Counted from the first letter of the stretch, positions 8,887 to 18,703 are shown. The stretch is 64,000 nucleotides of DNA from Roseburia sp. 1XD42-34 (GCF_009917385.1 NZ_QWLJ01000001.1:186001-250000), one strand, 5' to 3'. The notes: generated by a model from the sequence alone, not told the origin. Numbers and translations: made by a program.

Positions 8887-9582
8887 ATGTCACAAATAAC
8901 GATACTAGTAGCTGATGATGAAAAGGAAATCGCTGATCTTATTTCTATTCATTTGAAAAAAGAAGGATATAATGTAATTACGGCAACAGATGGGGCGGAA
9001 GCCTTGCAGCTTGTTCAAGAGCAAGTTGTCCACTTAGTGATTTTAGATATTATGATGCCAAAAATGGATGGATATGAAGTGACTCAAAGGATACGGGAAA
9101 AATACCAAATGCCAATTATTTTTGTAAGTGCAAAAACATCTGACTTTGATAAAGTAAAAGGGCTAGTTATTGGTGCTGATGATTATATGACGAAACCGTT
9201 TACGCCAATGGAATTAGTAGCTCGTGTTAATGCACAATTAAGACGGTTTACGGTGTTAAATGGGAAGAAAGATGTCACAAATAATACCCTTGAATATGGT
9301 GAGCTATGCATAGATAAGGACCAACGGAGCGTAATCTTATATGAAGAAGAAATTGAGCTGACTCCGAAAGAGTTCGATATTTTATTCCTGCTGGCAAGTC
9401 ACCCGAAGAAAGTGTTTGATGTCGAGACTATTTTTCAGCAGGTGTGGGGTGAGCTGTACTATGAAGGAGCGAATACTGTCATGGTACATATACGAACATT
9501 AAGGAAGAAGCTCAAGGAAGACCAGCGTAAGGATAAATGGATTAAAACGGTCTGGGGAGTGGGGTACAGCTTCCATGGGTAA
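8887..9582 (+). CDS. OmpR-family response regulator, VanR-like
   Basis: 231 residues from ATG 8887 (MSQITILVADDEKEI), chosen because GGAGTG lies 6 nt upstream; a GTG at 8878 lies inside that site. Receiver domain with acidic pocket VADDE, phospho-acceptor Asp in HLVILDIMMPKMDG, switch Ser in IFVSAK and Lys in DYMTKPF. C-terminal winged helix with LTPKEFDILFLLASHPKKVF and NTVMVHIRTLRKKL recognition helix, ending WGVGYSF. Overlaps the kinase gene by 8 bases. Resemblance to VanR of VanB-type clusters is strengthened by the VanY-like gene downstream, but the gene is not necessarily tied to glycopeptides. Confidence 0.9.
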   Translation: MSQITILVADDEKEIADLISIHLKKEGYNVITATDGAEALQLVQEQVVHLVILDIMMPKMDGYEVTQRIREKYQMPIIFVSAKTSDFDKVKGLVIGADDYMTKPFTPMELVARVNAQLRRFTVLNGKKDVTNNTLEYGELCIDKDQRSVILYEEEIELTPKEFDILFLLASHPKKVFDVETIFQQVWGELYYEGANTVMVHIRTLRKKLKEDQRKDKWIKTVWGVGYSFHG

Positions 9583-10666
9583 TAGGGTAAAAAATTTTCG
9601 TACCAAAATGGTTATGCTGTTTGGATTAAGTATGCTGTTTGCTGGTGTGGTGACATTTTTCATTTTTTTAGGGCTCCGTTTTTATTATCACAACTATGTG
9701 CAAGCAGAGGATCCTTTAGCTAATATTCGTAGCGTGATAGCAAGAGTAGGTGATTTCAACTTTTTTATCCTTCTATTTATTCCACTTTCCATCATGTTTT
9801 TCTATTTGTTAACGAAACGGTACTCCCTTTATTTTAAAGAAATTTCACAAGGAATTCACCAACTCGCGAATGGTAATTTTACACATCATGTGCAAATTGA
9901 CACGAAGGATGAATTCCATGATATAGCTGAAGATATTAATACAGCGGCGAATAAGTTGCAGCAAGCTATTGAACGTGGTGATTTTGCTGAAAGTAGCAAA
10001 GATCAATTAATTGTCAATTTAGCTCATGACTTACGAACTCCCCTAACATCTGTCCTTGGTTATCTGGATGTAGTACTTAAAGATGAGCACTTAACGGATG
10101 AACAAAAGCGGCATTACTTATCCATTTCATATAAAAAGTCACAACGCTTAGAAGCTCTGATTAATGAGTTATTTGATATAACAAAAATGAACTATGGCAT
10201 GCTGCAATTGGATAAAACGGAAATTAATCTTGGGGAGTTGCTCCAGCAATTGAATGAAGAGTTTTATCCGGTGCTTGAAAAAAATCATATCCGGACCCGG
10301 TTAGATATTCAATCTCGTTTAATGATTATTGCTGACGGTGAAAAGCTTGCTAGGGTATTTGAGAATTTGCTTACAAATGCTATTCGTTACGGATCTGACG
10401 GGAAATTTATTGATGTAAAAGCTTTTCAAGACGCAAATGACATCGTTGTACAAGTTATTAATTATGGTGATAGCATTCCGGAGGAGGTATTACCAAATGT
10501 TTTTGAGATGTTTTTTAAACAGGATCATTCGAGAACATATAAAGCGGGTAGCACAGGATTAGGATTATTTATTGCGAAAAATATTGTTGAACAGCATGGT
10601 GGGAGTATTAAAGCAGATAGCACAGTGATTCGAACTATATTTGAAGTTCGATTGCCAAAACTGTGA
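9575..10666 (+). CDS. Membrane sensor histidine kinase, VanS-like
   Basis: 363-residue sensor with two membrane helices (about residues 12-35 and 58-80) enclosing only a ~25-residue extracytoplasmic loop, then a HAMP linker (to about residue 130). The H-box NLAHDLRTPLTSVLGYLD places the phospho-acceptor at about His151. ATP-binding motifs follow: N-box ENLLTNAIRYG, G1 box around YGDSIPEEV, F-box MFFKQDHSRTY and G2 box GSTGLGLFIAKNIVEQHGG. The short loop suggests sensing within or near the membrane, as in VanS and other envelope-stress kinases. Overlaps the regulator gene and presumably controls the vanY-like gene beyond the hairpin at 10733. Confidence 0.9.
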   Translation: MGNRVKNFRTKMVMLFGLSMLFAGVVTFFIFLGLRFYYHNYVQAEDPLANIRSVIARVGDFNFFILLFIPLSIMFFYLLTKRYSLYFKEISQGIHQLANGNFTHHVQIDTKDEFHDIAEDINTAANKLQQAIERGDFAESSKDQLIVNLAHDLRTPLTSVLGYLDVVLKDEHLTDEQKRHYLSISYKKSQRLEALINELFDITKMNYGMLQLDKTEINLGELLQQLNEEFYPVLEKNHIRTRLDIQSRLMIIADGEKLARVFENLLTNAIRYGSDGKFIDVKAFQDANDIVVQVINYGDSIPEEVLPNVFEMFFKQDHSRTYKAGSTGLGLFIAKNIVEQHGGSIKADSTVIRTIFEVRLPKL

Positions 10667-10732
10667 TATTGGAAAATGAAGGGGGCTATTTTAGATTTGT
10701 TATTGCGCAAACTCAGGTTCTGCGTGTTTCAA

Positions 10733-10777
10733 TGCCGCCCTCCAATATAGAAACTGCTATATTGGAGAGCGGCATTT
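10733..10777 (+). terminator. Hairpin after the two-component operon
   Basis: TGCCGCCCTCCAATATAG and CTATATTGGAGAGCGGCA form an 18-bp stem with one mismatch and a 6-nt loop, followed by TTT. The short T-tract makes it a moderate terminator. Confidence 0.7.
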
Positions 10778-10808
10778 GGAGCTTTAACGCGGTATTTTAA
10801 TCCGGGTG

Positions 10809-10865
10809 TTTTAAGAAAAATTTAAGATTTACCATAGTGAAAATTTAAGTATTCCTTTCTATCAT
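10809..10865 (+). promoter_or_regulatory. Candidate response-regulator binding repeats and -10 box of the vanY-like gene
   Basis: TTTAAG occurs at 10810, 10821 and 10844. The first two are spaced 11 bp apart, one helical turn, which is the arrangement bound by OmpR/PhoB-family dimers; the third is about two turns further. A -10-like TATCAT is at 10860-10865. An activator-dependent promoter driven by the VanR-like regulator is inferred. Confidence 0.45.
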
Positions 10866-10888
10866 TTAAATGAAGGGAGGAAATGGAA

Positions 10889-11731
10889 ATGAAAAAAAGT
10901 AGATTGTTTTTATATATAGTAATTATTGGCGTGATTGTTGGAATTATGTGGTTTGATAAAAATAATAAACCCATTGATTTTATCGAACCAATCCCTAAAG
11001 AAGTGGAAGAACCATTAAAAATTGATATAGAAGATATTTACAAAGGTGAGTTATTATTAGTAAATGAAGAGCATGGGATCAAGAAAAGTGCCAAATCGGA
11101 CATCGTAAATTTATTTGAAAATAAGCACTTAATAGGCGATTATGGGTTAGTCGATCACAAAATAAAATTATCAAAAGAAATTACCACTTATTTTAATGAG
11201 ATGATAGAGGCAGCTAAAAAAGATGGGGTGGATAATTTTCTAATCAGTAGCGGTTATCGTGAGTTTCAAGAGCAAACAAAGCTGTACCAAGAAATGGGGA
11301 AGAACTATGCGTTGCCGGCAGGTTACAGTGAGCATCAACTGGGCTTAGCACTTGATGTAGGTTCATCAGCAGGAACAATGGCAGAAGCAGAAGAAGGTGT
11401 GTGGGTTGCAGAAAATGCATGGCGGTTTGGGTTTGTTTTGCGCTACCCAGAGGAAAAGAAGGCGATTACGGGAATTGAATACGAGCCGTGGCATATTCGT
11501 TACGTAAGTAAACCACATAGTGCGATTATGTATGATAAAGACTTTGTTTTAGAGGAATACTTGGATTTCCTCAGGGACAAAAAACGAATTTCTACGACAG
11601 TGGATGGGAAAAATTATCATGTCCGTTACTACCCAGTATCCAAATCCATGACGGTAAATATACCAAAGGATTCTAAATATACAATTTCGGGTGACAATGT
11701 AGGAGGTGTTATTGTCACTGTGTATCATTAA
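10889..11731 (+). CDS. VanY-like D-alanyl-D-alanine carboxypeptidase, membrane anchored
   Basis: 280 residues, with an N-terminal signal-anchor helix (about residues 5-22) and an extracellular peptidase M15B domain. The zinc motif SxHxxGxAxD is present as SEHQLGLALDVG and the second zinc His is in EPWHIRYV; the SSGYREFQEQ segment is also typical. It removes the terminal D-Ala from peptidoglycan stem peptides. A C-terminal ~50-residue extension (after about residue 230) is beta-rich and of unknown role. I chose ATG 10889 because AGGGAGG is 8 nt upstream, whereas ATG 10883 is only 2 nt from it. No vanHAX-type ligase genes accompany it, so wall remodelling rather than true glycopeptide resistance is likelier. 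Confidence 0.88.
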   Translation: MKKSRLFLYIVIIGVIVGIMWFDKNNKPIDFIEPIPKEVEEPLKIDIEDIYKGELLLVNEEHGIKKSAKSDIVNLFENKHLIGDYGLVDHKIKLSKEITTYFNEMIEAAKKDGVDNFLISSGYREFQEQTKLYQEMGKNYALPAGYSEHQLGLALDVGSSAGTMAEAEEGVWVAENAWRFGFVLRYPEEKKAITGIEYEPWHIRYVSKPHSAIMYDKDFVLEEYLDFLRDKKRISTTVDGKNYHVRYYPVSKSMTVNIPKDSKYTISGDNVGGVIVTVYH

Positions 11732-11748
11732 AGCTACTTTTTTATGGT

Positions 11749-12010
11749 CTAGGAAATTATCAAATTTGGCAGCTGTGGATAAACTTACTAAGTTTTTAGC
11801 CACGTCCAGCTCCAGCACCCAGCAACTAGGCGACTTCACGAATCGCCCTACGATAAGTCATCATTGGTTCGTGGTTAAGAGGGAGGGCCGACTAAAACGG
11901 GCTTGCCACCCGACGTCGGCATACTCCTGTTGCAGGAGCATGATTCCTAAAACTTTAGTTAATTCGCTCCAGTTGCTACGTTGCTAAACGGGCGCTCTGC
12001 GCTTTTGTTC
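11749..12010 (+). repeat. Intergenic repeat family A, copy 3
   Basis: About 262 bp, same orientation as the others, starting 18 bases after the vanY-like stop codon. The left third has diverged, but AGCCACGTCC, CGACTTCACGAATCGCCCTACGA, GGGCCGACTAA, GACGTCGGC, ACTCCTGTTGCAGGAGCATG, and CTACGTTGCTAAACGGGCG are shared almost exactly with copy 2. The 167 bases to the next gene hold no gene. Confidence 0.87.
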
Positions 12011-12177
12011 CTTCCGTTTTATACTAACTTTTAATTGCTCCATTCATCGTGATAATGAGTTCAAAATCATTTGGCACCATTTACAATAATTTAATGAAAA
12101 ATATATAGCAACGAACACCTCTCTATGTCATAGTATAACTATACATTTATATGAATCTAGTAAATGGGAGGGTATGT

Positions 12178-15100
12178 ATGGCTAACCAGATACGTTCTAA
12201 ATGGATTTATGTTTTATGGATTGTGGCTCTGATCATGTTAAATGTTGCTCCGGTAGCTGTAATTGCTGCTGGAGAAACGGGCGCAGCGGAAGAACTAATT
12301 ATATCAGAATACGTCGAAGGTAGCTCTCAAAATAAGGCGATTGAAATTTATAATGGCACGGGAGCTGATGTTAATCTCGCAAGCTATCAATTAAAGTTGT
12401 ACAGTAATGGGAAAACTGAACCAAGCAACACAGAAAATTTGGAAGGAATGTTAAGCCATGGCGATGTTCTTGTACTTGCTCATGGCCAAGCAAATGAATC
12501 TATTAAGCAAGTAGCCGATATTACCTCGGCAGTTGTTAATTTTAATGGGAACGATGCAATTGCTTTAGAGAAGAACGGTGAAATAATTGATGTGTTGGGT
12601 GTAATAGGGTACGCGTCAGATTTTGCTAAGGATAAGACGTTAGTGAGAAATGCAAATGTGTCTACACCAACTTCAACCTATGACGCTAGCCAATGGACCG
12701 GTTATGGGAAAGACGTATTTACTTATTTAGGAAGCCATACGATGGATGGGAATGATGAGAATAATCCTGGTGAACCAACGGATCCAGACCCCAATCCAGA
12801 GCCAGACACACACACGATTGGCGAAGCAAGACAATTAGCAGATGGTTCTAGAGTCGTTGTGCAAGGGATTGTTACTGCTAATTCGGAAGCATTCAGCAAT
12901 GGCAACCAGTTTAGTACATACATACAGGATGATTCAGCTGGAATAAATATATTTAACTTTGAACGAGGTGATTTACCTGAGGTCCAAAAAGGGGATCGTG
13001 TTAAAGTTACAGGAACATTGGCCTCTTATAAGGGACTAAAAGAAGTGGTTCCTGCTTCTATTGAAATAGTTGAACGAGGACAAGCACTACCAGAAGTACA
13101 ACAGATAACATTGGCAGATTTGCAAAATAACGAGATAGCGGAGTCTTACGAAGGTGAGCTTGTACGTATAAATGGCTATATTAATTCCATACCTAGTTCT
13201 CCCGCTGGCGGCGGATACAATATAACGTTTATCGATCAAGACTATAACTCCGCATTATTACGAATGATGGAAAAAGCTGTTGATATTAGTCAAGTTGAAG
13301 AGAAGCAATGGTACGATATTACTGGAATTGTTAGTCAATACAATGATTATCAGCTGTTGCCTACTGAACAGGCTGATTTACAAGTAGCCGAGGAACAACC
13401 AGACCCTCCTTCAGCTGCAGGGGAATATGAAACCACCGTGGAAAAAATAACCGATGGGGATACTATTCGAATTGCTGATCCCGTGTTTGGAAGTAATCGT
13501 GTTCGGTTTGTAAATATGGATACTCCAGAAACATATGCAGCAAAAAATAAAGATCCAGAACGTCAAGCGATTAATGAAAATCAAAAATATCATGGTGATG
13601 AAGCGACAGCACATATCGGAACATATATTCAGCCAGGCGATAAAATTACGGTCAAAGTTGGAGAACATCCGACAGATGATTATGGACGTCTGCTAGCAGA
13701 AGTTATTACAGTTGACGGGAAAAATGTGAATCTCGAAATGGTACGTGATGGCTATGCTGTATCCTATTTCATTGCACCTATTGACGAAGAGGCATACCCG
13801 AAATATCAGCAAGCCGTTAAAGAAGCAAAAGATCAAGGGTTAGGTATTTGGGATGCGGATAATCCGCTGATGGAATTACCGTTTGCATTTCGTGCGAATG
13901 ATGATCAAAAAGGCTTCTTGCGCTTTGTCGGTAATTCAGATACAAAAGAATACGTCATTCCAGATGATTGGGCAGATGTACCTGTAGAAAAGCGCGTGTT
14001 TTTCTCAAGCTCAGAGGAAGCAGAATCCTATGGTTATCAGCCAGCAGGTGGAGGAAATCCTATAGAGGATAACTTACTTGTGCAATTTTTAAGCATGAAT
14101 GATTTACACGGGAAAATAGATCAACAATACAATTTAGATCCAGATGGAGATGGCTTATTCGATACGTATGGTCGCATGGATTTTGTTGCATCAGCTTTAA
14201 AGGAAAGAGAGCAGGACAATCCAAATACATTTATGGTGCACGCTGGTGATATGATCGGTGGAAGCTCGCCAATTTCTGGATTGCTTCAGGATGAGCCAAC
14301 AGTCGAAATTCTTGAAGAAATTGGCTTCGATGTCGGTACGGTTGGGAACCATGAGTTTGACGAAGGTACGGAAGAATTGATGCGGATGGTAAATGGGGGA
14401 GAACATCCAGATGGAAAAGGCACAGAGGGTTATGATGGGATGAATTTCCCACAGCTTTGTGCTAATTGTGTGGACAAGAAAACGGGAGATACGATTTTGC
14501 CTCCATATCATATGGAAGAAGTTGATGGCGAAAAGATTGGTTTTGTAGGGGTAAACACGCAAGCATCTGCTAATATGGTAATATCTGAAGGGATCGCAGA
14601 TATTACATTTACCGATGAAACAGCAGCCGTCAATAATGCAGTAGCCGAGTTACAGCAACAAGGCGTTGAAGCAATTGTTGTATTAGCACATATTCCTGCC
14701 GATCAAGCAGGCGATGGTGCAACCGGAGAAGCAGCTGATTTAGCAAGAGAAGTTAATGACGCGGTGGATATCATTTTTGCTGCTCATAACCACCAGGTGG
14801 TAGATGGTATCGTTGACGATAAATTAATCGTTCAAGCGTCTGAATATGGAAAAGCTTTTGCTGATGTAGATGTGGAAATTGATCGCACGACTGGCGATAT
14901 TGTTAAGAAAGATGCCGACGTCGTGTTTGTAAAGCAAAGCGACTACGAAGTAGATCCTGCTGTCAACGATATTCTAGCGAAATATGAAAACCAAATTGCT
15001 CCAATTATGAATGAAGTAGTCGGGTATAATGCAACTGATTTAACGGGCGATTACACCAATGAAGGTGATCACGGGTTAGGAAATCTAATTGCAGATGGAA

Positions 15101-16020
15101 TGAATTCAGTCATGGCTAGTGATTTCGCGATGATGAATGGCGGTGGTATTCGTGATAATTTGTTAGCTGGAAAAGTAACCTGGGGAGACTTGTATAATAT
15201 TCAACCATTTGGAAACACATTAATGACCTTTGAAATTAAAGGGAAAGACCTGGCGCCGATTATTAATGCACAACTGTCGCCAATATACGGACCAGACTAT
15301 AGCATTAGTGGCTTTCACTACACATGGAATCCGGAGACGAATCAAGTAGTAGATGTTACGTATCCAGATGGTACACCAATTGAAGCGGATAAGGCGTTCA
15401 CCTTAACTGTAAATAATTATATGGGTACTTCGAAAAATCCGAAGCACAGCCCAATTAGTGAACTTGGTAAAAATCCGGTTATGGGACCGTCCGATCTTGA
15501 TGCAACGGTTGAATTTGTCAAAAGTTTAAACACAACGGAGGATCATCCGTTCTTATTTGAAGCAGAAGGTAGAATTTCTGTTGCCAAAAATGAAGAGCCG
15601 CCACCAAACCCTGGAGGCGGTACAGGAGACCCAGGAACTGGTAATGGTGAAGGTCCCGGAAATAGCGAAAACGATGGTGATAACGGAAACAATGGTAACA
15701 CTGACAATAACGTAAATATAAATCATGGTGGTAATCAAGGAACAAATGATGGCGGTACTATACCAGGAAAGGATAACGATGACCGTGACAATGGAAACAA
15801 CGCTGATAACAGTTCGTCAGGTAACAACGCAAATGGAAGTTTAACTGGGAATACTGATCAAAACGTATCAGGAACACCAGGAAGTAAAAATAACGATACA
15901 GGCATATTGCCAAACACGGCAACAAACCTATATAACTTGTTATTCACTGGTTTAGCTCTTATTGTTCTCGGTGTAGCATTGTATATGAGAAAACGATTTG
16001 GAGCAAAAAAAGCAAGCTAA
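12178..16020 (+). CDS. yhcR: Wall-anchored multidomain nuclease / 5'-nucleotidase, YhcR-like
   Basis: About 1280 residues, a secreted enzyme degrading extracellular nucleic acids and nucleotides. In order: signal peptide (residues 1-37); lamin-tail domain (about 38-185, start LIISEYVEGSSQNKAIEIYN); Pro/Asp linker; OB-fold domain (about 210-400); thermonuclease SNase domain (about 415-560, DGDTIRI, VRFVNMDTPET, YGRLLAEV); metallophosphatase (about 635-880, LSMNDLHGK, HAGDMIGG, VGNHEFDEG, AAHNH); 5'-nucleotidase C-terminal domain (about 900-1130, MNGGGIRDNL, NIQPFGNTL); a Gly/Asn/Asp-rich wall-spanning segment; then sorting signal LPNTA at about residue 1244, hydrophobic helix and KKAS tail. 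ATG 12178 has GGGAGGG 5 nt upstream. LPNTA is a class-D-sortase type signal; no sortase gene is nearby. Confidence 0.93.
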   Translation: MANQIRSKWIYVLWIVALIMLNVAPVAVIAAGETGAAEELIISEYVEGSSQNKAIEIYNGTGADVNLASYQLKLYSNGKTEPSNTENLEGMLSHGDVLVLAHGQANESIKQVADITSAVVNFNGNDAIALEKNGEIIDVLGVIGYASDFAKDKTLVRNANVSTPTSTYDASQWTGYGKDVFTYLGSHTMDGNDENNPGEPTDPDPNPEPDTHTIGEARQLADGSRVVVQGIVTANSEAFSNGNQFSTYIQDDSAGINIFNFERGDLPEVQKGDRVKVTGTLASYKGLKEVVPASIEIVERGQALPEVQQITLADLQNNEIAESYEGELVRINGYINSIPSSPAGGGYNITFIDQDYNSALLRMMEKAVDISQVEEKQWYDITGIVSQYNDYQLLPTEQADLQVAEEQPDPPSAAGEYETTVEKITDGDTIRIADPVFGSNRVRFVNMDTPETYAAKNKDPERQAINENQKYHGDEATAHIGTYIQPGDKITVKVGEHPTDDYGRLLAEVITVDGKNVNLEMVRDGYAVSYFIAPIDEEAYPKYQQAVKEAKDQGLGIWDADNPLMELPFAFRANDDQKGFLRFVGNSDTKEYVIPDDWADVPVEKRVFFSSSEEAESYGYQPAGGGNPIEDNLLVQFLSMNDLHGKIDQQYNLDPDGDGLFDTYGRMDFVASALKEREQDNPNTFMVHAGDMIGGSSPISGLLQDEPTVEILEEIGFDVGTVGNHEFDEGTEELMRMVNGGEHPDGKGTEGYDGMNFPQLCANCVDKKTGDTILPPYHMEEVDGEKIGFVGVNTQASANMVISEGIADITFTDETAAVNNAVAELQQQGVEAIVVLAHIPADQAGDGATGEAADLAREVNDAVDIIFAAHNHQVVDGIVDDKLIVQASEYGKAFADVDVEIDRTTGDIVKKDADVVFVKQSDYEVDPAVNDILAKYENQIAPIMNEVVGYNATDLTGDYTNEGDHGLGNLIADGMNSVMASDFAMMNGGGIRDNLLAGKVTWGDLYNIQPFGNTLMTFEIKGKDLAPIINAQLSPIYGPDYSISGFHYTWNPETNQVVDVTYPDGTPIEADKAFTLTVNNYMGTSKNPKHSPISELGKNPVMGPSDLDATVEFVKSLNTTEDHPFLFEAEGRISVAKNEEPPPNPGGGTGDPGTGNGEGPGNSENDGDNGNNGNTDNNVNINHGGNQGTNDGGTIPGKDNDDRDNGNNADNSSSGNNANGSLTGNTDQNVSGTPGSKNNDTGILPNTATNLYNLLFTGLALIVLGVALYMRKRFGAKKAS

Positions 16021-16030
16021 ATATCCATCG

Positions 16031-16066
16031 AAAAAGGGGCACATGCAACGCATGAATCCCCTTTTT
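16031..16066. terminator. Bidirectional terminator between yhcR-like gene and nadA
   Basis: AAAAAGGGG at 16031-16039 pairs with CCCCTTTTT at 16058-16066, with an inner GCATG/CATGC pairing. The two convergent genes end 10 and 30 bases away; A- and T-tracts on the two sides allow action on both strands. Confidence 0.85.
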
Positions 16067-16095
16067 CTAATAAGATTAGAATATAAAACATGTTA

Positions 16096-17202
16096 TTATG
16101 TTCTTTCCAACATGCGCTCAAGCGCAAGACGAGCACGGGAAGCAGTTTGTTTTTCTACAGTAATTTGATTAATCGGTAATCCTTGCTGAACTTTTTCTAA
16201 AGACCAGAGAAGGTGTGGTAGATCAATTCGATTCATTGTCAAACATGGGCACATATATGGATTTAGCGAAATGATATGCTTATCTGGATGTTGGTTCATT
16301 ATTCGTTGGACGAGATTCATTTCCGTTCCAATCGCCCAAGAGGTACCTGCCTTTGCCTGTTCAATCGTTTCAATAATATATTTAGTGCTGCCATTATAAT
16401 CAGATGCATCAACCACTTCCTTCTTGCATTCGGGATGGACAATAATTGTCATATTGGGGTGTTCTTTTCGTACATAGTCGACATTATTTAGAGTAAAGTT
16501 TTCGTGTACAGAGCAATGCCCCTTCCATAGAATCACTTTTATTTTCTGTACATCTCCAGTAAAAACGAGCTCATCTTGGATCGGATCCCATATAGCCATT
16601 TCTGTTTCATCGATACCAAGATCAGAAGCAGTGTTCCTCCCTAAATGCTGATCTGGCAAAAACAAAATCCTTTCTTTTTGTGTAAATGCCCATTCCACCA
16701 TCTTGTGTGCATTCGATGAAGTAACAGTAGCTCCCCCATGTTCACCGACAAATGCTTTAATTGCCGCTGTCGAATTTACATACGTCAACGGTAAAATGGA
16801 ATCATCAAATAGTTGCCTGAGCTTTTTCCAAGCGCGTTCAGTTTGATAGATGTCAGCCATATCTGCTAGAGAACATCCTGCTCTCCTATCAGGTAAGAGC
16901 ACCATTTGTTCATTACTTGTTAACATATCGGCGGTCTCCGCCATAAAATGAACACCGCAAAATACAATGTAAGCTGCCTCTTTATTTTGTGCAGATACTT
17001 GGGCAAGCTGAAGAGAGTCGCCAACAGCGTCAGCAAATTGAATGACTTCGTCTTTTTGATAATGATGTCCGGGAATGAATAAGGCATTACCTAAATCAAG
17101 CTTTATATGTTTAACTCGCTCCTCCATTTCTTGTTGCGATAAGGCTAGATATTCTTTCGGAATGGATGTGGATGGTTGGGTTAACTCTTTAAGCAGATCC
17201 AT
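16096..17202 (-). CDS. nadA: Quinolinate synthase A
   Basis: 368 residues; condenses iminoaspartate (from NadB) with dihydroxyacetone phosphate to quinolinate, using an oxygen-sensitive 4Fe-4S cluster. Visible motifs include [20 protein letters not shown], the Cys-containing [33 protein letters not shown] and the C-terminal [15 protein letters not shown]; three conserved Cys for the cluster can be seen. The long form and its motifs are those of Bacillus NadA. In relatives nadA directly follows nadC, but here about 2.1 kb with an IS110 element and two repeats intervenes, so it is cut off from the NiaR-controlled promoter. A TATAAT-like box lies about 20 bases before its AAGGAG site, without a convincing -35. 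Confidence 0.95.
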   Translation of the reverse strand: MDLLKELTQPSTSIPKEYLALSQQEMEERVKHIKLDLGNALFIPGHHYQKDEVIQFADAVGDSLQLAQVSAQNKEAAYIVFCGVHFMAETADMLTSNEQMVLLPDRRAGCSLADMADIYQTERAWKKLRQLFDDSILPLTYVNSTAAIKAFVGEHGGATVTSSNAHKMVEWAFTQKERILFLPDQHLGRNTASDLGIDETEMAIWDPIQDELVFTGDVQKIKVILWKGHCSVHENFTLNNVDYVRKEHPNMTIIVHPECKKEVVDASDYNGSTKYIIETIEQAKAGTSWAIGTEMNLVQRIMNQHPDKHIISLNPYMCPCLTMNRIDLPHLLWSLEKVQQGLPINQITVEKQTASRARLALERMLERT

Positions 17203-17295
17203 ATATATAACTCCTTGTATATTATATTTAAGGTTTTAGTCTTCCGACTGTAAAAAGGAAAACCCTATGAACCTAAGTAATTTCTTATTTGGTAT

Positions 17296-17518
17296 TTCCT
17301 CAATTATTTGAGAAAATATATTTAATGGATTGAGAGGTGGATCGTTCACTCCTTGGGTGATAAAACTCGCTATCGAAAGACTGATCCCTCTCTCTGTTAA
17401 GCTGATTACGAATGAGTTAGATGTTGAAGGAGCCTACCCTTACTCCGTATTTAGCACAAGGTCGTGACGCTTTTCAGGTGAGTGGCATTCAATCCAAATA
17501 AGTAAAGAAGGTGAAGCT
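17296..17518 (+). ncRNA. Candidate bridge RNA region of the IS110 element
   Basis: Members of the IS110 group encode a structured bridge RNA in the non-coding stretch before the recombinase gene, which specifies target and donor DNA. This 223-base stretch is where it should be. Local pairings such as CTCAATTATTTGAG (17299 region) can be seen. I did not derive its guide loops, so the call rests on family knowledge and position. Confidence 0.45.
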
Positions 17519-18703
17519 ATGTTTTATCTAGGTATTGATATTGGCAAGCGTACACATGTTGCTTCTGTTATGGATGATACAGGAAAAGTATTATTAAAGG
17601 GTTTCTCTTTTTCGAACTCATTAGAAGGAGGTCACTCATTACTCACTCGTTTACGCACTATTTCAGATGATCCAACCCACTTCCTTGCGGGAATGGAAGC
17701 GACAGGACATTATTGGCTCGCTCTTTTTTCTTTCCTAGATGAAGCCGATTACTTCATCCATGTCATTAACCCTATTCAAACAGACGGGTGGAGAAAAGGT
17801 ATTGAAATTCGAAAACGAAAGACTGATATTATTGATTCCGTCTTAATTGCTGATCTTATTCGTTACGGTTCATTTGAAGACACTACTTTAGCGAATGAAG
17901 AGATGTTCTCCTTACGTCAATTAACCCGCTATCGATCGTACTTAGTTGGAACAGCTGGTGATTTTAAACGTAAAATCATTGCCGTTATGGACCAAGTTTT
18001 TCCTGAGTATGATACGGTCTTTTCCAAAGTAGGTGTGTTTGGAAAGGCATCTAAAGCAGTGCTTATTGAATACTCTACACCAGATGCCTTTAACGAAATT
18101 TCTGCTGATGCTTTGGCCGAAACACTGCGTATGGCGAGTCGTAATCGTGTACGATTAATGAAAGCAGAATCATTAAAAACAGCTGCTTCAAATTCCTTTG
18201 GTATTCGATTTGCACAAGATGCATTCACTTTCCAACTACGCTCCATGATTGAACAACTAAACTTCTTAGAAACTCAAATCAAGCAAACAGAAGAAGAAAT
18301 AAAACAGTTGATGGTCTCAATTAATTCCGTAATTGAAACGATTCCAGGTATCGGGCCAATTACTGGCGCAACCATATTAGGTGAAATAGGTGACATTCAT
18401 AAGTTTTCTAATCCTAAAAAGTTAGTAGCTTATGCTGGTATTGATACTTCTGTATCACAATCTGGCCAATTTGATGCAACACGCAATGTCATGAGTAAAC
18501 GGGGATCTCCTTATCTCAGGAAAGCGCTGTTTCAAGCTGCCTTGGTTGCTTCTCGTAGTGATCCTGTTTTAAAAGCATTTTATGAGAAAAAACGTTCAGA
18601 AGGGAAGCATCATCTAACAGCAATCGGTGCTGTCTCTCGAAAACTCTGTTACATCATTCATGCGATTTTAACTAAAAATGAACCTTACGAAATTCGTCAG
18701 TAA
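17519..18703 (+). CDS. IS110-family transposase (DEDD recombinase)
   Basis: 394 residues, intact. The N-terminal RuvC-like DEDD domain starts FYLGIDIGKRTHVASVMD (first Asp), then EATGHYWLALFSFL (Glu) and RKRKTDIIDSVLIADL (Asp pair). A coiled middle region around residue 250-275 (LETQIKQTEEEIKQL) leads to the Transposase_20 domain IETIPGIGPITGATIL, KLVAYAGIDTSVSQSGQF with the candidate catalytic Ser, and KRGSPYLRKALFQAA. ATG 17519 has AGAAGGTG 5-6 nt upstream. The lack of frameshifts suggests recent arrival or continuing activity. Confidence 0.95.
   Translation: MFYLGIDIGKRTHVASVMDDTGKVLLKGFSFSNSLEGGHSLLTRLRTISDDPTHFLAGMEATGHYWLALFSFLDEADYFIHVINPIQTDGWRKGIEIRKRKTDIIDSVLIADLIRYGSFEDTTLANEEMFSLRQLTRYRSYLVGTAGDFKRKIIAVMDQVFPEYDTVFSKVGVFGKASKAVLIEYSTPDAFNEISADALAETLRMASRNRVRLMKAESLKTAASNSFGIRFAQDAFTFQLRSMIEQLNFLETQIKQTEEEIKQLMVSINSVIETIPGIGPITGATILGEIGDIHKFSNPKKLVAYAGIDTSVSQSGQFDATRNVMSKRGSPYLRKALFQAALVASRSDPVLKAFYEKKRSEGKHHLTAIGAVSRKLCYIIHAILTKNEPYEIRQ

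Noticed and set aside
8887..11731. Functional vancomycin resistance cluster
   Set aside because: No D-Ala-D-Lac/Ser ligase, dehydrogenase or VanX gene is present.
14197..14562. 121-codon frame antisense to the YhcR-like gene
   Set aside because: Shadow of a strongly supported coding region; no start signal.
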